Positions 18,090 to 26,916 are shown, counted from the first letter of the stretch. The stretch: DNA of 64,000 bases from Streptomyces sp. CC228A (GCF_021390935.1 NZ_JAJPUI010000001.1:1-64000); one strand, 5' to 3'. The notes: generated by a model not told the origin, from the letters alone. A program made the numbers and translations.

Positions 18090-19058
18090 TCACTCCTCCC
18101 GCTCCGCTGGCGCCGCGGCGCCGTCCGCCGCCTCCCCGTCCGCGGGCTCCGCGGCGGTGCGGGGCACGATGGCGACGGGGCAGTGGGCGTGGTGGAGCAC
18201 CGCGTGCGTGACGTGCCCGAGGGACCGCCCGATGCCGAAGGGCGGCCGGTGCGCCCCCAGGACCAGCAGGTCCGCGTGGTGGGAGGCTTCGACGAGCAGT
18301 CCCGGTACGGAGCGCGAGCCTTCCACCTCGGTGGTCACCGTCAGGTCCGGGAAGTCGGCGCGGAGCGCGTCCGCGAGGCGGCCGGTCTCGCGGACCCGGT
18401 CCCTGGCGACCTCGTCGATGTCGTCGAGGAGGACGGCCGCCGTACCGACGTGGGAGAGCGGCGCCCAGACCGTCAGCAGCCGCAGCTCCGCCTTGTGGGC
18501 CTCGGCTTCGCGGGCCGCGTACCGGGCCCAGGGGAGGTCGTCCGTGCCCCGCACGGCGGCGACGACCGCGCCGCCGCCCGGCCGTTCGTGGTCGCCGCGC
18601 ACGATGATGACGGGCACCTTGGCGCGCGCGGCGACGCCGAGGCCGACGGAGCCGAGCAGCAGGGCGCCGAAACCGCCGAGGCCCCGGCTGCCGACGACGA
18701 TGGTGCCGTCCGCGCCCGCCGCCTCGCGCAGGGCGGTGACGGCCTCGCCGCTGCTGTACTCCTTGGTGACGGGCAGGTCCGGGAAGCGCTCCTCGACCAG
18801 CTCGGCGGTCTCGACGAGGAGATCGCGGCCGGCCTCCCGGGCCTTCTCGACCGTCTCGGCGGACGCGTAGAGGGCGCGGTCGTCGGTACCCGACGCGTGG
18901 ACGAGGTGGAGGGGCCTGCGGCGGCGGTCGGCCTCGGCCGCGGCCCACAGGGCGGCGGAGCGTGCCTGCACGGAGCCGTCGACGCCCGCGACGACGGGGC
19001 CGAGGCCCCCGGTCTCGGCGGCCGGTCCGACCGGGCCGCGGGTGGTGTCGTGGTTCAT
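18090..19058 (-). CDS. Tandem universal stress protein
   Basis: A 322-residue protein with two UspA domains. The first starts VVAGVDGSVQARSAALWAA and has the ATP loop TIVVGSRGLGGFGALLLGSVG. The second starts VVAAVRGTDDLPWARYA and has the loop LLVLGAHRPPFGIGRSLGHVTHAVLHHAHCPVAIVP. The last 18 residues are Glu/Ala-rich. It starts at 19058 after a clear GGAGG and is the first gene of a two-gene stress operon. It is divergent from the nicotinate phosphoribosyltransferase gene, with an OsdR-like box in between. A role in hypoxic or stationary-phase survival is inferred from the family. Confidence 0.9.
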   Translation of the reverse strand: MNHDTTRGPVGPAAETGGLGPVVAGVDGSVQARSAALWAAAEADRRRRPLHLVHASGTDDRALYASAETVEKAREAGRDLLVETAELVEERFPDLPVTKEYSSGEAVTALREAAGADGTIVVGSRGLGGFGALLLGSVGLGVAARAKVPVIIVRGDHERPGGGAVVAAVRGTDDLPWARYAAREAEAHKAELRLLTVWAPLSHVGTAAVLLDDIDEVARDRVRETGRLADALRADFPDLTVTTEVEGSRSVPGLLVEASHHADLLVLGAHRPPFGIGRSLGHVTHAVLHHAHCPVAIVPRTAAEPADGEAADGAAAPAEREE

Positions 19059-19159
19059 GGCTCCTCCTGACGGGCTGGGGCCGGTCGTCCGGCCGGTGCG
19101 GTGTCCCGCGCTGTGCCCCCACGCTCGCAGCGCGGGCGGCGCGGCGGCAGGGGCTCGCG

Positions 19160-19190
19160 GGGCAGGGGGACGGGCCGAACGTCCCTGCCC
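19160..19190. promoter_or_regulatory. OsdR/DevR-like box inside an 8-bp-arm inverted repeat
   Basis: GGGCCGAACGTCCC at 19172-19185 matches the recurrent box. It sits inside a perfect inverted repeat, GGGCAGGG (19160-19167) and CCCTGCCC (19183-19190). The element is 75 bases upstream of the nicotinate phosphoribosyltransferase start and about 100 upstream of the divergent stress protein start, a good position for shared activation. Confidence 0.55.
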
Positions 19191-19264
19191 GGTGCCGGGT
19201 ACCCGCTCCATGCTGGAGACTGCCTGCCCCGGTGCCGGGGCCGGCCGGAAGGGCGGTGCGGACC

Positions 19265-20608
19265 ATGTCCGACGTGACCACCACGGACCTGTACGAGGTG
19301 ACGATGGCCCTGTCGTACCTGCGGGAGGGCATGGACGGGCCTGCCGCCTTCAGCCTTTTCGTGCGGGAACTCCCGCCCGGCCGCGGGTTCCTCGTCAGCG
19401 CGGGTCTCGAACCGGCGCTCGACTACCTGTCCGGGTTCCGGGTGACGCGGGCGGACGTGCGGCGCTTCGCGGCCGCGCTGGACCGCGATCCGGAGGCGCT
19501 GGAACCGCTGCTCGGCCTGGCGTTCCGAGGGGAGGTGCGGGCGGTGCCCGAAGGGCGGGTGGTGCACGCCGGGGAACCGCTGCTGGAGGTGACGGCGCCG
19601 CTGCCGCAGGCCCAGCTGGTCGAGACGTACCTGCTGTCGCTGGTCAGCCACCAGACGGCCGTGGCGTCGAAGGCGGCCCGCTGCGTGCTGGCGGCGGCCG
19701 GGCACCCTGTGGTCGACTTCTCGCTGCGCCGCACCCACGGGCCGCAGGCCGGGTTCCAGGCGGCCAGGGCGGCCGGGCTGGTCGGCTTCGCCGGCACGAG
19801 CAACGTCGCCGCGGCGACCCGGCTGGGGCTGCCCGCGTCGGGCACGATGGCCCACTCGTACGTCGAGGCGTTCCCCGACGAGGAGGCGGCGTTCCGCGCC
19901 TTCGCCCGCGCCCACCCGGGCCCGGTGACGTTCCTGGTCGACACGTACGACACGGAGCGCGGCGCGGCGACGGCCGCGCGGGTGCTGCGCGACCTGGACC
20001 GGGGCGCGGGCTGCGGCGTGCGGCTGGACAGCGGCGACCTGGACGCGCTGTCGCGGCGTACTCGGGAGCTGCTCGACGCGGCGGGGCTGCCGGAGGTGCG
20101 GATCGTCGTCAGCGGCGGCCTCGACGAGTACGGCGTGGACGCGCTGGTGGGGGCGGGCGCGCCGGTCGACGTGTACGCCGTGGGCAGCAAGGTCGGCACG
20201 TCGGCGGACGCCCCGTACCTGGACTCGGCGTACAAGCTCGTCGAGTACGACGGCCGCCCGGTGATGAAGCTGTCGTCGGCGAAGGTGACGGCCCCGGGCT
20301 GCAAGCAGGTGTTCCGCACGCCGGGCGGACCCGATGTGCTGGCGCTGCGGGACGAGCCGCGGCCGGAGGGCGCGGAGCCGCTGCTGCGCACGGTGATGCG
20401 CGGCGGGCGGCGGCTCGGCCCGCCCGACGACCTGGCGTCCGCGCACGCCCGGTTCGTCAGGGACGTGACGGCGCTGCCCGCGGCCGCCCGGCGGGTGCGC
20501 GACCCGGAGCCGCCGGTGCCCCGGGTCTCGCCCCGCCTGGCCGCGCTCACGGAGGCGGTGCGCGGGCGGCTGGTCGAGCGCACGGCGGCGGCGCGGCGGG
20601 GCCGGTGA
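19265..20608 (+). CDS. pncB: Nicotinate phosphoribosyltransferase
   Basis: A 447-residue enzyme that makes nicotinate mononucleotide from nicotinate and PRPP, the entry step of the NAD salvage pathway. The N-terminus TTDLYEVTMALSYLREGM is characteristic. DFSLRRTHGPQAGFQAARAA contains the His that is transiently phosphorylated, and GVRLDSGDLDALSRRTR plus VSGGLDEYGVDAL form the phosphoribosyl site. Its place among stress genes parallels PncB2 (Rv0573c), the DosR-controlled copy in M. tuberculosis, so this is probably the stress-specific isoform. The start at 19265 is the standard MSDVTTTDLYE. Confidence 0.92.
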   Translation: MSDVTTTDLYEVTMALSYLREGMDGPAAFSLFVRELPPGRGFLVSAGLEPALDYLSGFRVTRADVRRFAAALDRDPEALEPLLGLAFRGEVRAVPEGRVVHAGEPLLEVTAPLPQAQLVETYLLSLVSHQTAVASKAARCVLAAAGHPVVDFSLRRTHGPQAGFQAARAAGLVGFAGTSNVAAATRLGLPASGTMAHSYVEAFPDEEAAFRAFARAHPGPVTFLVDTYDTERGAATAARVLRDLDRGAGCGVRLDSGDLDALSRRTRELLDAAGLPEVRIVVSGGLDEYGVDALVGAGAPVDVYAVGSKVGTSADAPYLDSAYKLVEYDGRPVMKLSSAKVTAPGCKQVFRTPGGPDVLALRDEPRPEGAEPLLRTVMRGGRRLGPPDDLASAHARFVRDVTALPAAARRVRDPEPPVPRVSPRLAALTEAVRGRLVERTAAARRGR

Positions 20609-20788
20609 CCCCGGAGGCGGTGCTGAGCGCGCCGTCGGCGGCGCACCTCCGCCACGGGGCCGCCGCCACCGGCCGCGGGCCCCGCCGCCGCGGGCCTTCC
20701 GCAGGCCTGCCGCGGTGCGCACCGGGCGGCGCAGGTCCTCGCCGGTCGCGGGCGCCGTGGCGGCGGCTCGGGCGGGCCCCGGCACGGG

Positions 20789-20828
20789 AGGGACGTTCGG
20801 ACCGCCGACGGACCGGTCGGGCCCTGCC
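20789..20828. promoter_or_regulatory. Two adjacent OsdR/DevR-like boxes
   Basis: GGGACGTTCGGACC (20789-20802) and GGACCGGTCGGGCCCTG (20810-20826) are two copies, in reverse orientation, of the box seen across the island. They lie 46-85 bases upstream of the stress protein start at 20874. Paired boxes are typical of strongly activated DevR-type promoters. Confidence 0.55.
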
Positions 20829-20873
20829 GCGGCGCGCGGCGGGCGGCGAGGCTTTGAGGCAGGGAGGCCCGAC

Positions 20874-21978
20874 ATGACCGACACCAGGAGCGCGACCCCC
20901 GACGGCCCGCGCGCCGTCATGGCGGGGCTGGACGGCTCACCGGAGAGCATGGCGGCGGCCGCCTGGGCCGCCGGCGAGGCGGCGCTCCGGAACGTGCCGC
21001 TCCACCTCGTCCACGCCCTGGACGAGCGCCCCGCTCCGGGCGCCACCGAGCACGCGCAGCGGCTGCTGCGCGTGGCGGTGGCGCGGGCCCAGCGGCCCCA
21101 CCCCGGGCTCACCGTCGCCACGGCGGCGCCGACCGGCCGCAGCGCGGCCGCGGCGCTGGTCGGCGCGACGGGACCGGACGGCCCGGCGGGGATGCTGGTG
21201 CTGGGCTCGCGCGGGCTGGGCGCATTGGCGGGCTTCCTGGCGGGCTCGGTGGGCCTCGCGGCGGCCGGGGCCGCGCACTGCCCCGTCGTGCTGGTACGGC
21301 GGCGGGGCGACGCCAGGGCTCCGCAGGCGGCCCCGGGCCGCCACCGACGCCGAGGCACCCGGCGGCACGGCGGAGCCGGGCACCGACGCCGACGCCGAGG
21401 CACCCGGCGGCACGGCGGAGCCGGGCACCGACGCCGACGCCGAGGCGCCCGGCGGCACGGCGGAGCCGGGCACCGACGCCGAGGCCGCGGCGCCCGGCGG
21501 AACGGCGGAGCCGGGCGGCACCAGAGGGCCGGGGCGCGCCCCGGACGCGTCCGGGAGCGTCGTCGTCGGCGTGGACGTCTTCGAGCCCTGCGGGGACCTG
21601 CTCGCCTTCGCCTGCGAGGAGGCAGCGGCGCGGGGCTGCGCCCTGCACGCGGTGCACTGCTGGTCGCTGCCCGCCCCGTACGGGTACGCGGCGGCGATCG
21701 ACCCGGACATCGGCGCGCAGGTGGCCCGCCAGGTCTCCGGCAGCCTCGCCGCTCTGCTGCTGCCCTGGCGGCAGAAGCACCCGTCGGTGCCGGTCGTGGC
21801 GCGCACGGTCGCCGGACCGGCCGCGGCCGAGCTGGTGCGGGCCGCGGAAGGCGCCGCCATGCTGGTCGTGGGCCGCCGTGCGGCCCGGCTGCCGTTCGGA
21901 CCGCGTCTGGGCCATGTGGCCCACGCGGTGATCCATCACGCGGCCCTGCCGGTCGCCGTGGTACCCCACGGCGAGTAG
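20874..21978 (+). pseudogene. Tandem universal stress protein with repeat linker (frame broken)
   Basis: Two UspA domains. The first, from 20874, reads MAGLDGSPESMAAAAWAAGEA...LVLGSRGLGALAGFLAGSVG. The second (SVVVGVDVFEPCGDLLAFACEEA...VGRRAARLPFGPRLGHVAHAVIHH) is in another frame. The shift falls near 21331-21340, where one G too many fits best. The linker between the domains is a four-fold 45-base tandem repeat encoding APGGTAEPGTDADAE, an unusually long acidic spacer. GGGAGG precedes the start, and the nitroreductase gene follows 33 bases after the stop. The frame break sits right beside the repeat array, where both slippage and misassembly are likely. Confidence 0.8.
21343..21516 (+). repeat. 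45-base tandem repeat within a stress protein gene
   Basis: About four copies of a 45-base unit; the first three are spaced exactly 45 bases (GAGGC at 21352, 21397, 21442) and the last is shorter. In the frame of the second domain each unit codes for 15 residues, approximately APGGTAEPGTDADAE. Copy number probably varies between strains. Confidence 0.8.
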
Positions 21979-22011
21979 GCGGGCCGCCCGGCCCCGGAGG
22001 AGAAGGCCGCC

Positions 22012-23012
22012 ATGCAGGTGCGCTCCCTCGACACCGACACGGTGACGTCCCTGGTCGCGGACGCCACGACGGCCCCGTCCATGCACAACGCGCAGCCGTG
22101 GCTGTTCCGGTACGTGCGCGGCAGCGGAGTGCTGCGGATGCGGATGGACCCTGCACGCGCCATGCCGCACGCCGACCCGGACCACCGCGCCCTGCACGTC
22201 GGCTGCGGCGCCGCGCTGTTCAACCTGCGGGTGGCCGCGGCCCGCGCCGGATGGGAGGCGGGCGTCACCCTCCTGCCCGATCCGGCGGACCCCGAGCTGC
22301 TCGCGGACGTGGTGTTCGGCAAGCCGGTCGCGCCGGACGACCGGCTCGCCGACCTGCACCCGGTTCTGAGGAAGCGCCGCACGAACCGGTTCCCGTTCAC
22401 CGAGGAGGCCGTGCCGCAGGCCGTGCGCGACGAGCTGAGCGGCGCCGCGCTGGCGGAGGGCGCGCGGCTGGTGTTCCTCGACGCCTGGCAGACGGAGGCG
22501 GTGCTGCGGCTGGTGCGGGACGCGGAGGCCGAGGAGGCCGCCGACCCGAGGAAGCGGGCCGAGGTGGCCCGCTGGACGTGGCGTGCCGAGTCCGCCGACG
22601 CGCCGGGCCGGGCCGAAGGCATCCCCAGCTACGCGCTGGGCCCCCGCAGCCACGGGGGCGGGCGCCGGTCCGGGACTTCGCGGCGGCGGAGCGGCCCGCG
22701 GGGCGCGGCACGGCGGTGTTCGAGCAGGTGCCGTGCCTGGCGGTGCTGGGCACCCGGCAGGACCGTCCCGAGGACTGGCTGCACGCCGGTCAGGCCATGG
22801 AGCGGGTGCTGCTCCAGGCCACGCTGGACGGCCTCGCGACGTCGCTGAACTCGCATGCCCTGGAGTGGCCGGAGCTGCGGTGGGCGGTGCGCGACCCGCG
22901 GTCGGCGATGGGGCACGCCCAGATGCTCATCCGGTTCGGGTACGGCCCGCAGGTCCCGGCGACTCCCCGGCGTCCCGTCGAGGAGGTCCTGCGCGTCGAC
23001 GAGGCGGACTGA
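22012..23012 (+). pseudogene. Acg-family nitroreductase-like protein (frame broken)
   Basis: A protein of about 333 residues in two frames. The N-terminal part has ATTAPSMHNAQPWLFRYV, the flavin-contacting motif of the Acg branch of nitroreductases. The C-terminal part (FEQVPCLAVLGTRQDRPEDWLHAGQAMERVLLQATLDGLATSLNSHALE) completes the fold. They join if one G is added in the run 22653-22662. Acg proteins (Rv2032, Rv3127, Rv3131) are hallmarks of the DosR regulon and are thought to sequester flavin rather than act as enzymes. The gene follows the stress protein in an apparent operon and ends in a strong hairpin. Confidence 0.82.
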
Positions 23013-23397
23013 GTCCCGCGGCCCGCGGGGCTTGCGCACCGGCGGGCGACCGTCCGCCCGGCGGTGCGCGGCGGCAGCGCCGTACGGTCCTGGCCGCCGG
23101 TTCCCGTAGAGCGGGCGGAGCCGCGGGGCCCTCGGCTCCCGGAGCCAGGACCGGCGCCCGATGTCACCCGGCCACGGGGTTGCTGGGGTCGCTGCCGTCC
23201 GAGCCCCGCGGACCCGACCACGGGTTCTGCCGGGCCTCCCCGACGGCGAGGCGGGACCGTGCCGCCCGGCGCCGCAGCTCACCTCCGCGCAGCCCGGCTT
23301 CCACGCGCCCTGGGAGCGGCCGAACGCTTCCGGGTGTCGGGCCCCGGCCTCGACGTCCTGTACCGGCGTACGGCGGGCGGGAGCGGGGAGGCGCGGC
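23013..23397. other. Gene-free stretch after the nitroreductase gene
   Basis: These 385 bases lie between convergent genes. They hold the hairpin described at 23034 and otherwise GC-rich sequence with no convincing frame. Confidence 0.4.
23034..23069 (+). terminator. Strong hairpin terminator
   Basis: GCGCACCGGCGGGCG pairs with the region ending CCGCCCGGCGGTGCGC around a short ACCGT loop, with one mismatch. It lies 22 bases past the nitroreductase stop. There is no U tract, as usual in Streptomyces. Confidence 0.6.
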
Positions 23398-24129
23398 TCA
23401 GGCGCCGTGGGGTGCGGCGCCGCCGTGCCGGTGCGCCGGCGTGTCGTCCCCCTGCGGCGCGTGGGTGTGGTGGACACGGATGCGGCGGCCCGTCACCCGG
23501 CGGGGCGCGACCGCCACCCACAGGTCGCGTTCGCCGCCCGCCCAGGGGGTGGTGTAGGCGGCCTCCTCCAGGACGCGCACCTCGTCGGCGCCGGTGACCT
23601 CCCGTGCGGGGCCGACGAGCAGCACGCTCCAGCCCTGGCTGAACAGGTCGTCGATGTGGTCCACCTCGAACGCGACGTCGCCCGCGCCGGCGCGGGCCGC
23701 GCGTGACGGCGCCGACCCGGGCTGCGTACGGAACGCCACCTCCCGTCCGCTGACGAGGTAGTTGACGGGGAGGATGGCGGGGCCTTCGGGCGAGGTGACG
23801 GCGACCCGGCCGACACCGTGGCTGCCGAGCAGCTCCCACGCCTCCTCGGCGCCGAGCTCGACGAGCTCCGGGTGGTACGCGGCGTGGCCGGTGCCCGGGG
23901 TGAGGTCCGCGGTGCCGCCGGTGAGGGCGACGACGGTGGTCTCCAGGGCGTCCGCGAGGCGCAGCAGGAACCCCATTCCCGGGGTGGCGGTCTGCTCCTC
24001 CAGGTACTGGATGTACCCGGGCGCGGAGCCGGCCCGCAGGGCGACCTCCTCCCGCGACAGCCCGAGCTGCTCGCGGCGGGCGGCCACGCGGCGCCCGATG
24101 TCCCCCTTCAGGTGCTCAGGTCCTGGCAT
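23398..24129 (-). CDS. Helix-turn-helix plus pyridoxamine 5'-phosphate oxidase-fold protein
   Basis: A 243-residue fusion. Residues 1-65 are an XRE-type helix-turn-helix (IGRRVAARREQLGLSREEVALRAGSAPGYIQYLEEQ). Residues 95-220 are a flavin-binding PNPOx split barrel (GVGRVAVTSPEGPAILPVNYLVSGREVAFRTQPGS...VAFEVDHIDDLFSQGWSVLLVGPAREV). The His-rich tail (VHHTHAPQGDDTPAHRHGG) is odd and could bind metal. It may be a flavin-sensing regulator, but that is inference. No good ribosome site precedes the ATG at 24129. A second protein with the barrel alone is encoded at 29620. Confidence 0.85.
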   Translation of the reverse strand: MPGPEHLKGDIGRRVAARREQLGLSREEVALRAGSAPGYIQYLEEQTATPGMGFLLRLADALETTVVALTGGTADLTPGTGHAAYHPELVELGAEEAWELLGSHGVGRVAVTSPEGPAILPVNYLVSGREVAFRTQPGSAPSRAARAGAGDVAFEVDHIDDLFSQGWSVLLVGPAREVTGADEVRVLEEAAYTTPWAGGERDLWVAVAPRRVTGRRIRVHHTHAPQGDDTPAHRHGGAAPHGA

Positions 24130-24296
24130 GGCATCACGGTATCCGCGCCGCCCGCCGCCCGCATGCCCGGCGCGGACGACGTCCCCGGCCGGGCGCGGGG
24201 GCCGGCACGGGCGCCCTCGGCCGTGCCCGGCCGCACCCCCGCCCCCGGCCGCACCCCCGCCGCGTGCACGGCGCCGCCCGGCCGGGGCCGCGGGTG

Positions 24297-24992
24297 TCAC
24301 GGAGCGGTGCGGCGCCCGGGCGCGGGCGCGGTGCGGGCCTCCGGCGGGGCGGTCAGCTCGCACCGTACGTCCACGACGCCCGCCACCGCGCGGGTGCGGC
24401 GCTCGGCCGCCGGGATGAGGGCGGCGTCGCGCACCGGCCCGGTGAGGGTGACCGTGCCCCGGCTCACGTCGACGCCGATGCCGCGGTGCGAGACGGCGAA
24501 GAGCCGCTCCACGACGGTCGCGCCGCACCTCCGCGGCGATGTCCCCGTCGGGCCGCAGGAACCCCTTCAGCAGGTCCGCGCGGCTGACGATGCCGCACAG
24601 CACCCCGTCGCCGTCCACCACGGGGAGCCGCTTCACGCCGCGCCCGGCCATCAGCCGGGCGGCGTGCGGCAGGGTGGCTCCGGCCGTCACGGTGACGGCG
24701 GGGCTCGACATGAGCTCCGCGGCGGTCACCGCGCCCGCCTTCGCGTGGTCGGTCAGCCGCAGCCGCTGGTCCACCGGGGAGGGGTCGGGTCGCGGAGCTC
24801 CTCCTTGGGCAGCAGGTCGGCCTCCGACACCACGCCGACGACGCGGCCCTCGCCCTCCACGACCGGCAGGGCCGTGACGTGCCGTGCCCGCAGGGCGGTC
24901 ACGATCTCCTGGTACGTCGCGTCGGGACCGACGGCGACGACCGGTGACGTCATGACGTCGCCGACGGTGCGGGGAGCGGTTCACCGCTTCAT
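24297..24992 (-). pseudogene. CBS-CBS-BON protein (two frameshifts and an early in-frame TGA)
   Basis: Reconstruction gives MKR-stop-TAPRTVGDVMTSPVVAVGPDATYQEIV, a second CBS (VTAAELMSSPAVTVTAGATLPHAARLMAGRGVKRLPVVDGDG) and a BON domain (SRGTVTLTGPVRDAALIPAAERRTRAVAGVVDV). TGA at 24981-24983 is the fourth codon after an ATG with a good GAAGGG site; the next in-frame ATG is 24953. One C seems missing near 24776-24779, and the frame shifts again near 24511-24530. CBS pairs usually bind adenosyl nucleotides; BON domains bind membranes or other proteins. The closest intact relative is at 25951. Real decay and sequencing error cannot be separated here. Confidence 0.78.
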
Positions 24993-25060
24993 GGCTGCGC
25001 CCTTCGCCGAGGTGCTCAGTACGCTCGTAAGAACCGTCGCACCGTCGGGGGTACGTCCGG

Positions 25061-25079
25061 TAGGGCCGGTCGGACCGGC
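25061..25079. promoter_or_regulatory. OsdR/DevR-like box
   Basis: TAGGGCCGGTCGGACCGGC fits the recurrent AGGGCCGNNCGGNCC pattern closely. It lies between the divergent CBS-BON gene and the cyclic-nucleotide-binding protein gene, about 90 bases upstream of the latter. Confidence 0.55.
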
Positions 25080-25166
25080 GCCGGTGTCCCGGGCGGCCCC
25101 TGCGGGGCCGTGTCCCGGCGACCGAGGCCGGGGCCGACGTGCGCGGGGTTCCACCAGGAGGTTCCC

Positions 25167-25625
25167 ATGAGCAGAACCGCAGCACCGAGGATCAACAGCG
25201 TGCCCGCTCCGCACCGGGAGCGGCTCATGACACTGGCCCGTGAGGTCGCCTTCGAGCCGGGCGACCGGCTGTTCGACGAGCAGCAGCCCGCCGACCGCTT
25301 CTGGGTCGTGAAGACGGGGGCGGTCACGCTCGACGCGCGGGTGCCGGGACGGCGGCCCGCCGAGGTCCAGATGCTGGGCCACGGCGACCTGGTGGGCCTG
25401 TCCTGGCTGTTCCCGCCGTACGAGTGGGAGCTCGGCGCCGAGGCGATGAGCCTGGTGCGGGCCTGGGAGTTCGACGCGGTGGCGGTGCGGGCCCTGTGCG
25501 CGGCGGAGCCGGCGTTCGGCTACGCGCTGACGCTGTGGGTGGGGCAGGTGCTGTCCCACCGCCTGCAGGCCACCCGGGTCAGGCTGCTGGACCTGTACGC
25601 CCCGCGTGCCACCACCGCGGTCTGA
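25167..25625 (+). CDS. Stand-alone cyclic nucleotide-binding domain protein
   Basis: A 152-residue protein that is almost only a CNB jelly-roll: FEPGDRLFDEQQPADRFWVVKTGAVTLDARVPG followed by VQMLGHGDLVGLSWLFPPYEWELGAEAMS and a C-helix. The phosphate-binding cassette lacks the usual Arg after GE, so binding of cAMP is doubtful. Unlike Crp/Fnr proteins it has no helix-turn-helix; the protein stops shortly after the C-helix (RLLDLYAPRA). It may be a signalling adaptor. The start at 25167 has a clear AGGAGG. A terminator follows directly. Confidence 0.82.
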   Translation: MSRTAAPRINSVPAPHRERLMTLAREVAFEPGDRLFDEQQPADRFWVVKTGAVTLDARVPGRRPAEVQMLGHGDLVGLSWLFPPYEWELGAEAMSLVRAWEFDAVAVRALCAAEPAFGYALTLWVGQVLSHRLQATRVRLLDLYAPRATTAV

Positions 25626-25627
25626 CC

Positions 25628-25661
25628 GCGGCACGCCCCGCCCCGGCGCGGGGCGTGCCGC
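25628..25661 (+). terminator. Hairpin terminator, 14-base perfect arms
   Basis: GCGGCACGCCCCGC pairs with GCGGGGCGTGCCGC around a six-base loop, three bases after the stop of the cyclic nucleotide-binding protein. Confidence 0.75.
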
Positions 25662-25822
25662 ACCGAGGCGGGCGGAAAGCGCGGTGAGGGCGGTGAGGGC
25701 GGAAAGGGCCACCCGCTTCTCGCGGATCCTGATGGCGCGGTGCGCGGCCGTCAGCCGCTTCTCCCCGCCTCTCGTCAGCCCTTTCCGCCACTTCAAGGAA
25801 ACCACCGCCCGGGGCGCGCCGC

Positions 25823-25840
25823 CAGGGCCGAACGGTCCCC
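25823..25840. promoter_or_regulatory. OsdR/DevR-like box
   Basis: CAGGGCCGAACGGTCCCC is the best single example of the recurrent box. It lies 111 bases upstream of the CBS-BON start at 25951. Confidence 0.58.
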
Positions 25841-25950
25841 GCGCGTCCGGCCGCGCCGCGCCGCTGCGGTGCGCACGGGCGGCGGGGAGGCATCCTCGAA
25901 AGCGGTGGGGGACCCGCCGAGCGAGCAGCGAGAAGGGACGGCACCCAGCG

Positions 25951-26565
25951 ATGAGGCACCGCAGTGTGGCCGATCTGATGACCCCGGAGGCCGTCGCCGT
26001 ACAGCCCGGTACCGCGTTCAAGGAGATCGCCCGGCTGCTGGACGAGTACGGCATCACGGCGGTCCCCGTCGTGGACGACGAGGAGCGGCCGGTCGGCGTG
26101 GTGTCGGAGGTGGACCTGCTGCGTCGCCACACCGGCGCCGACGACGGGGCGCGCACGGCGGAGGGGCTGATGTCGAGCCCGGCGATCGTGGCCCGGCCGG
26201 AGTGGAGCGCGGTGGAGGCGGCGCGCGTGATGGAGAGGCACCGGATCAAGCGGCTGCCGGTGGTGGACGCGGCGGGGCGGCTCATCGGCGTGCTCAGCCG
26301 CAGTGACCTGCTGCAGCTGTTCCTGCGGCGCGACCGGGCGATCCAGGAGGAGATCCTGGAGGACGTGGTGACGCGCACGCTCGGGCTGCCGCCGTCGGCC
26401 GTGACCGTCGACGTCCACGACGGCGCGGTGACGCTCAGCGGCACGCTGGAGCGGCGGAGCCTGGTGCCGATCGTGGTGCGGCTGTGCGAGAGCGTCGACG
26501 GGGTGGTGGCGGTGGACACCCGTCTCGCGTACGAGTGGGACGACACGGAGCCGGTGACGGCCTGA
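25951..26565 (+). CDS. CBS-CBS-BON domain protein
   Basis: A 204-residue intact member of the local family. CBS1 is VADLMTPEAVAVQPGTAFKEIARLLDEYGITAVPVVDDEERPVGVVSEVDLL; CBS2 is GLMSSPAIVARPEWSAVEAARVMERHRIKRLPVVDAAGRLIGVLSRSDLLQLFL; the BON domain runs from about residue 148 (AVTVDVHDGAVTLSGTLERRSLVPIVVRLCESVDGVVAV). CBS pairs often sense AMP, ATP or SAM. The M. tuberculosis counterpart in spirit is Hrp1, a DosR-regulated CBS protein without BON. It is the template I used to repair the three broken copies. Confidence 0.9.
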   Translation: MRHRSVADLMTPEAVAVQPGTAFKEIARLLDEYGITAVPVVDDEERPVGVVSEVDLLRRHTGADDGARTAEGLMSSPAIVARPEWSAVEAARVMERHRIKRLPVVDAAGRLIGVLSRSDLLQLFLRRDRAIQEEILEDVVTRTLGLPPSAVTVDVHDGAVTLSGTLERRSLVPIVVRLCESVDGVVAVDTRLAYEWDDTEPVTA

Positions 26566-26916
26566 CGGCCGGCGCCGCGGTGCCGGAGACAGCCGCGGTA
26601 CGCGCCCGCTCCGGCGCCCGTACGGTACGGGCGTCCGGGGAATCGCACGTACCCGGTGCGGCGCCCGTACGACGCCGACGCCCGGGGACCCGTACGTGCC
26701 GGGACCCGTACGTGCCGGGTCCGCGCCCGTGCGACGCCGCCGCCAGGGGACCGGCCGCCGGGCGTCACCGCCCCGTCCTCGCCGCGGCGGCACGGCAGCG
26801 CGTGCAGCGCGTGCAACCCGTGCCGCGAGCCTCTACGGCCCGTACGGCCCGTACGGCCCGCGTGGGGAGCGCCGCTGCCCAGGGGTCAGCGGCGCCTCAC
26901 CGCCCGACCCGCGGTG
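26566..26916. repeat. Gene-free stretch with short repeats
   Basis: About 350 bases between convergent genes. GCCCGTACGGTACGGGC (near 26616) is a near-perfect palindrome; GGGACCCGTACGTGCC is repeated near 26690-26720; and CGGCCCGTA is repeated three times near 26838-26865. No convincing frame. Confidence 0.45.
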
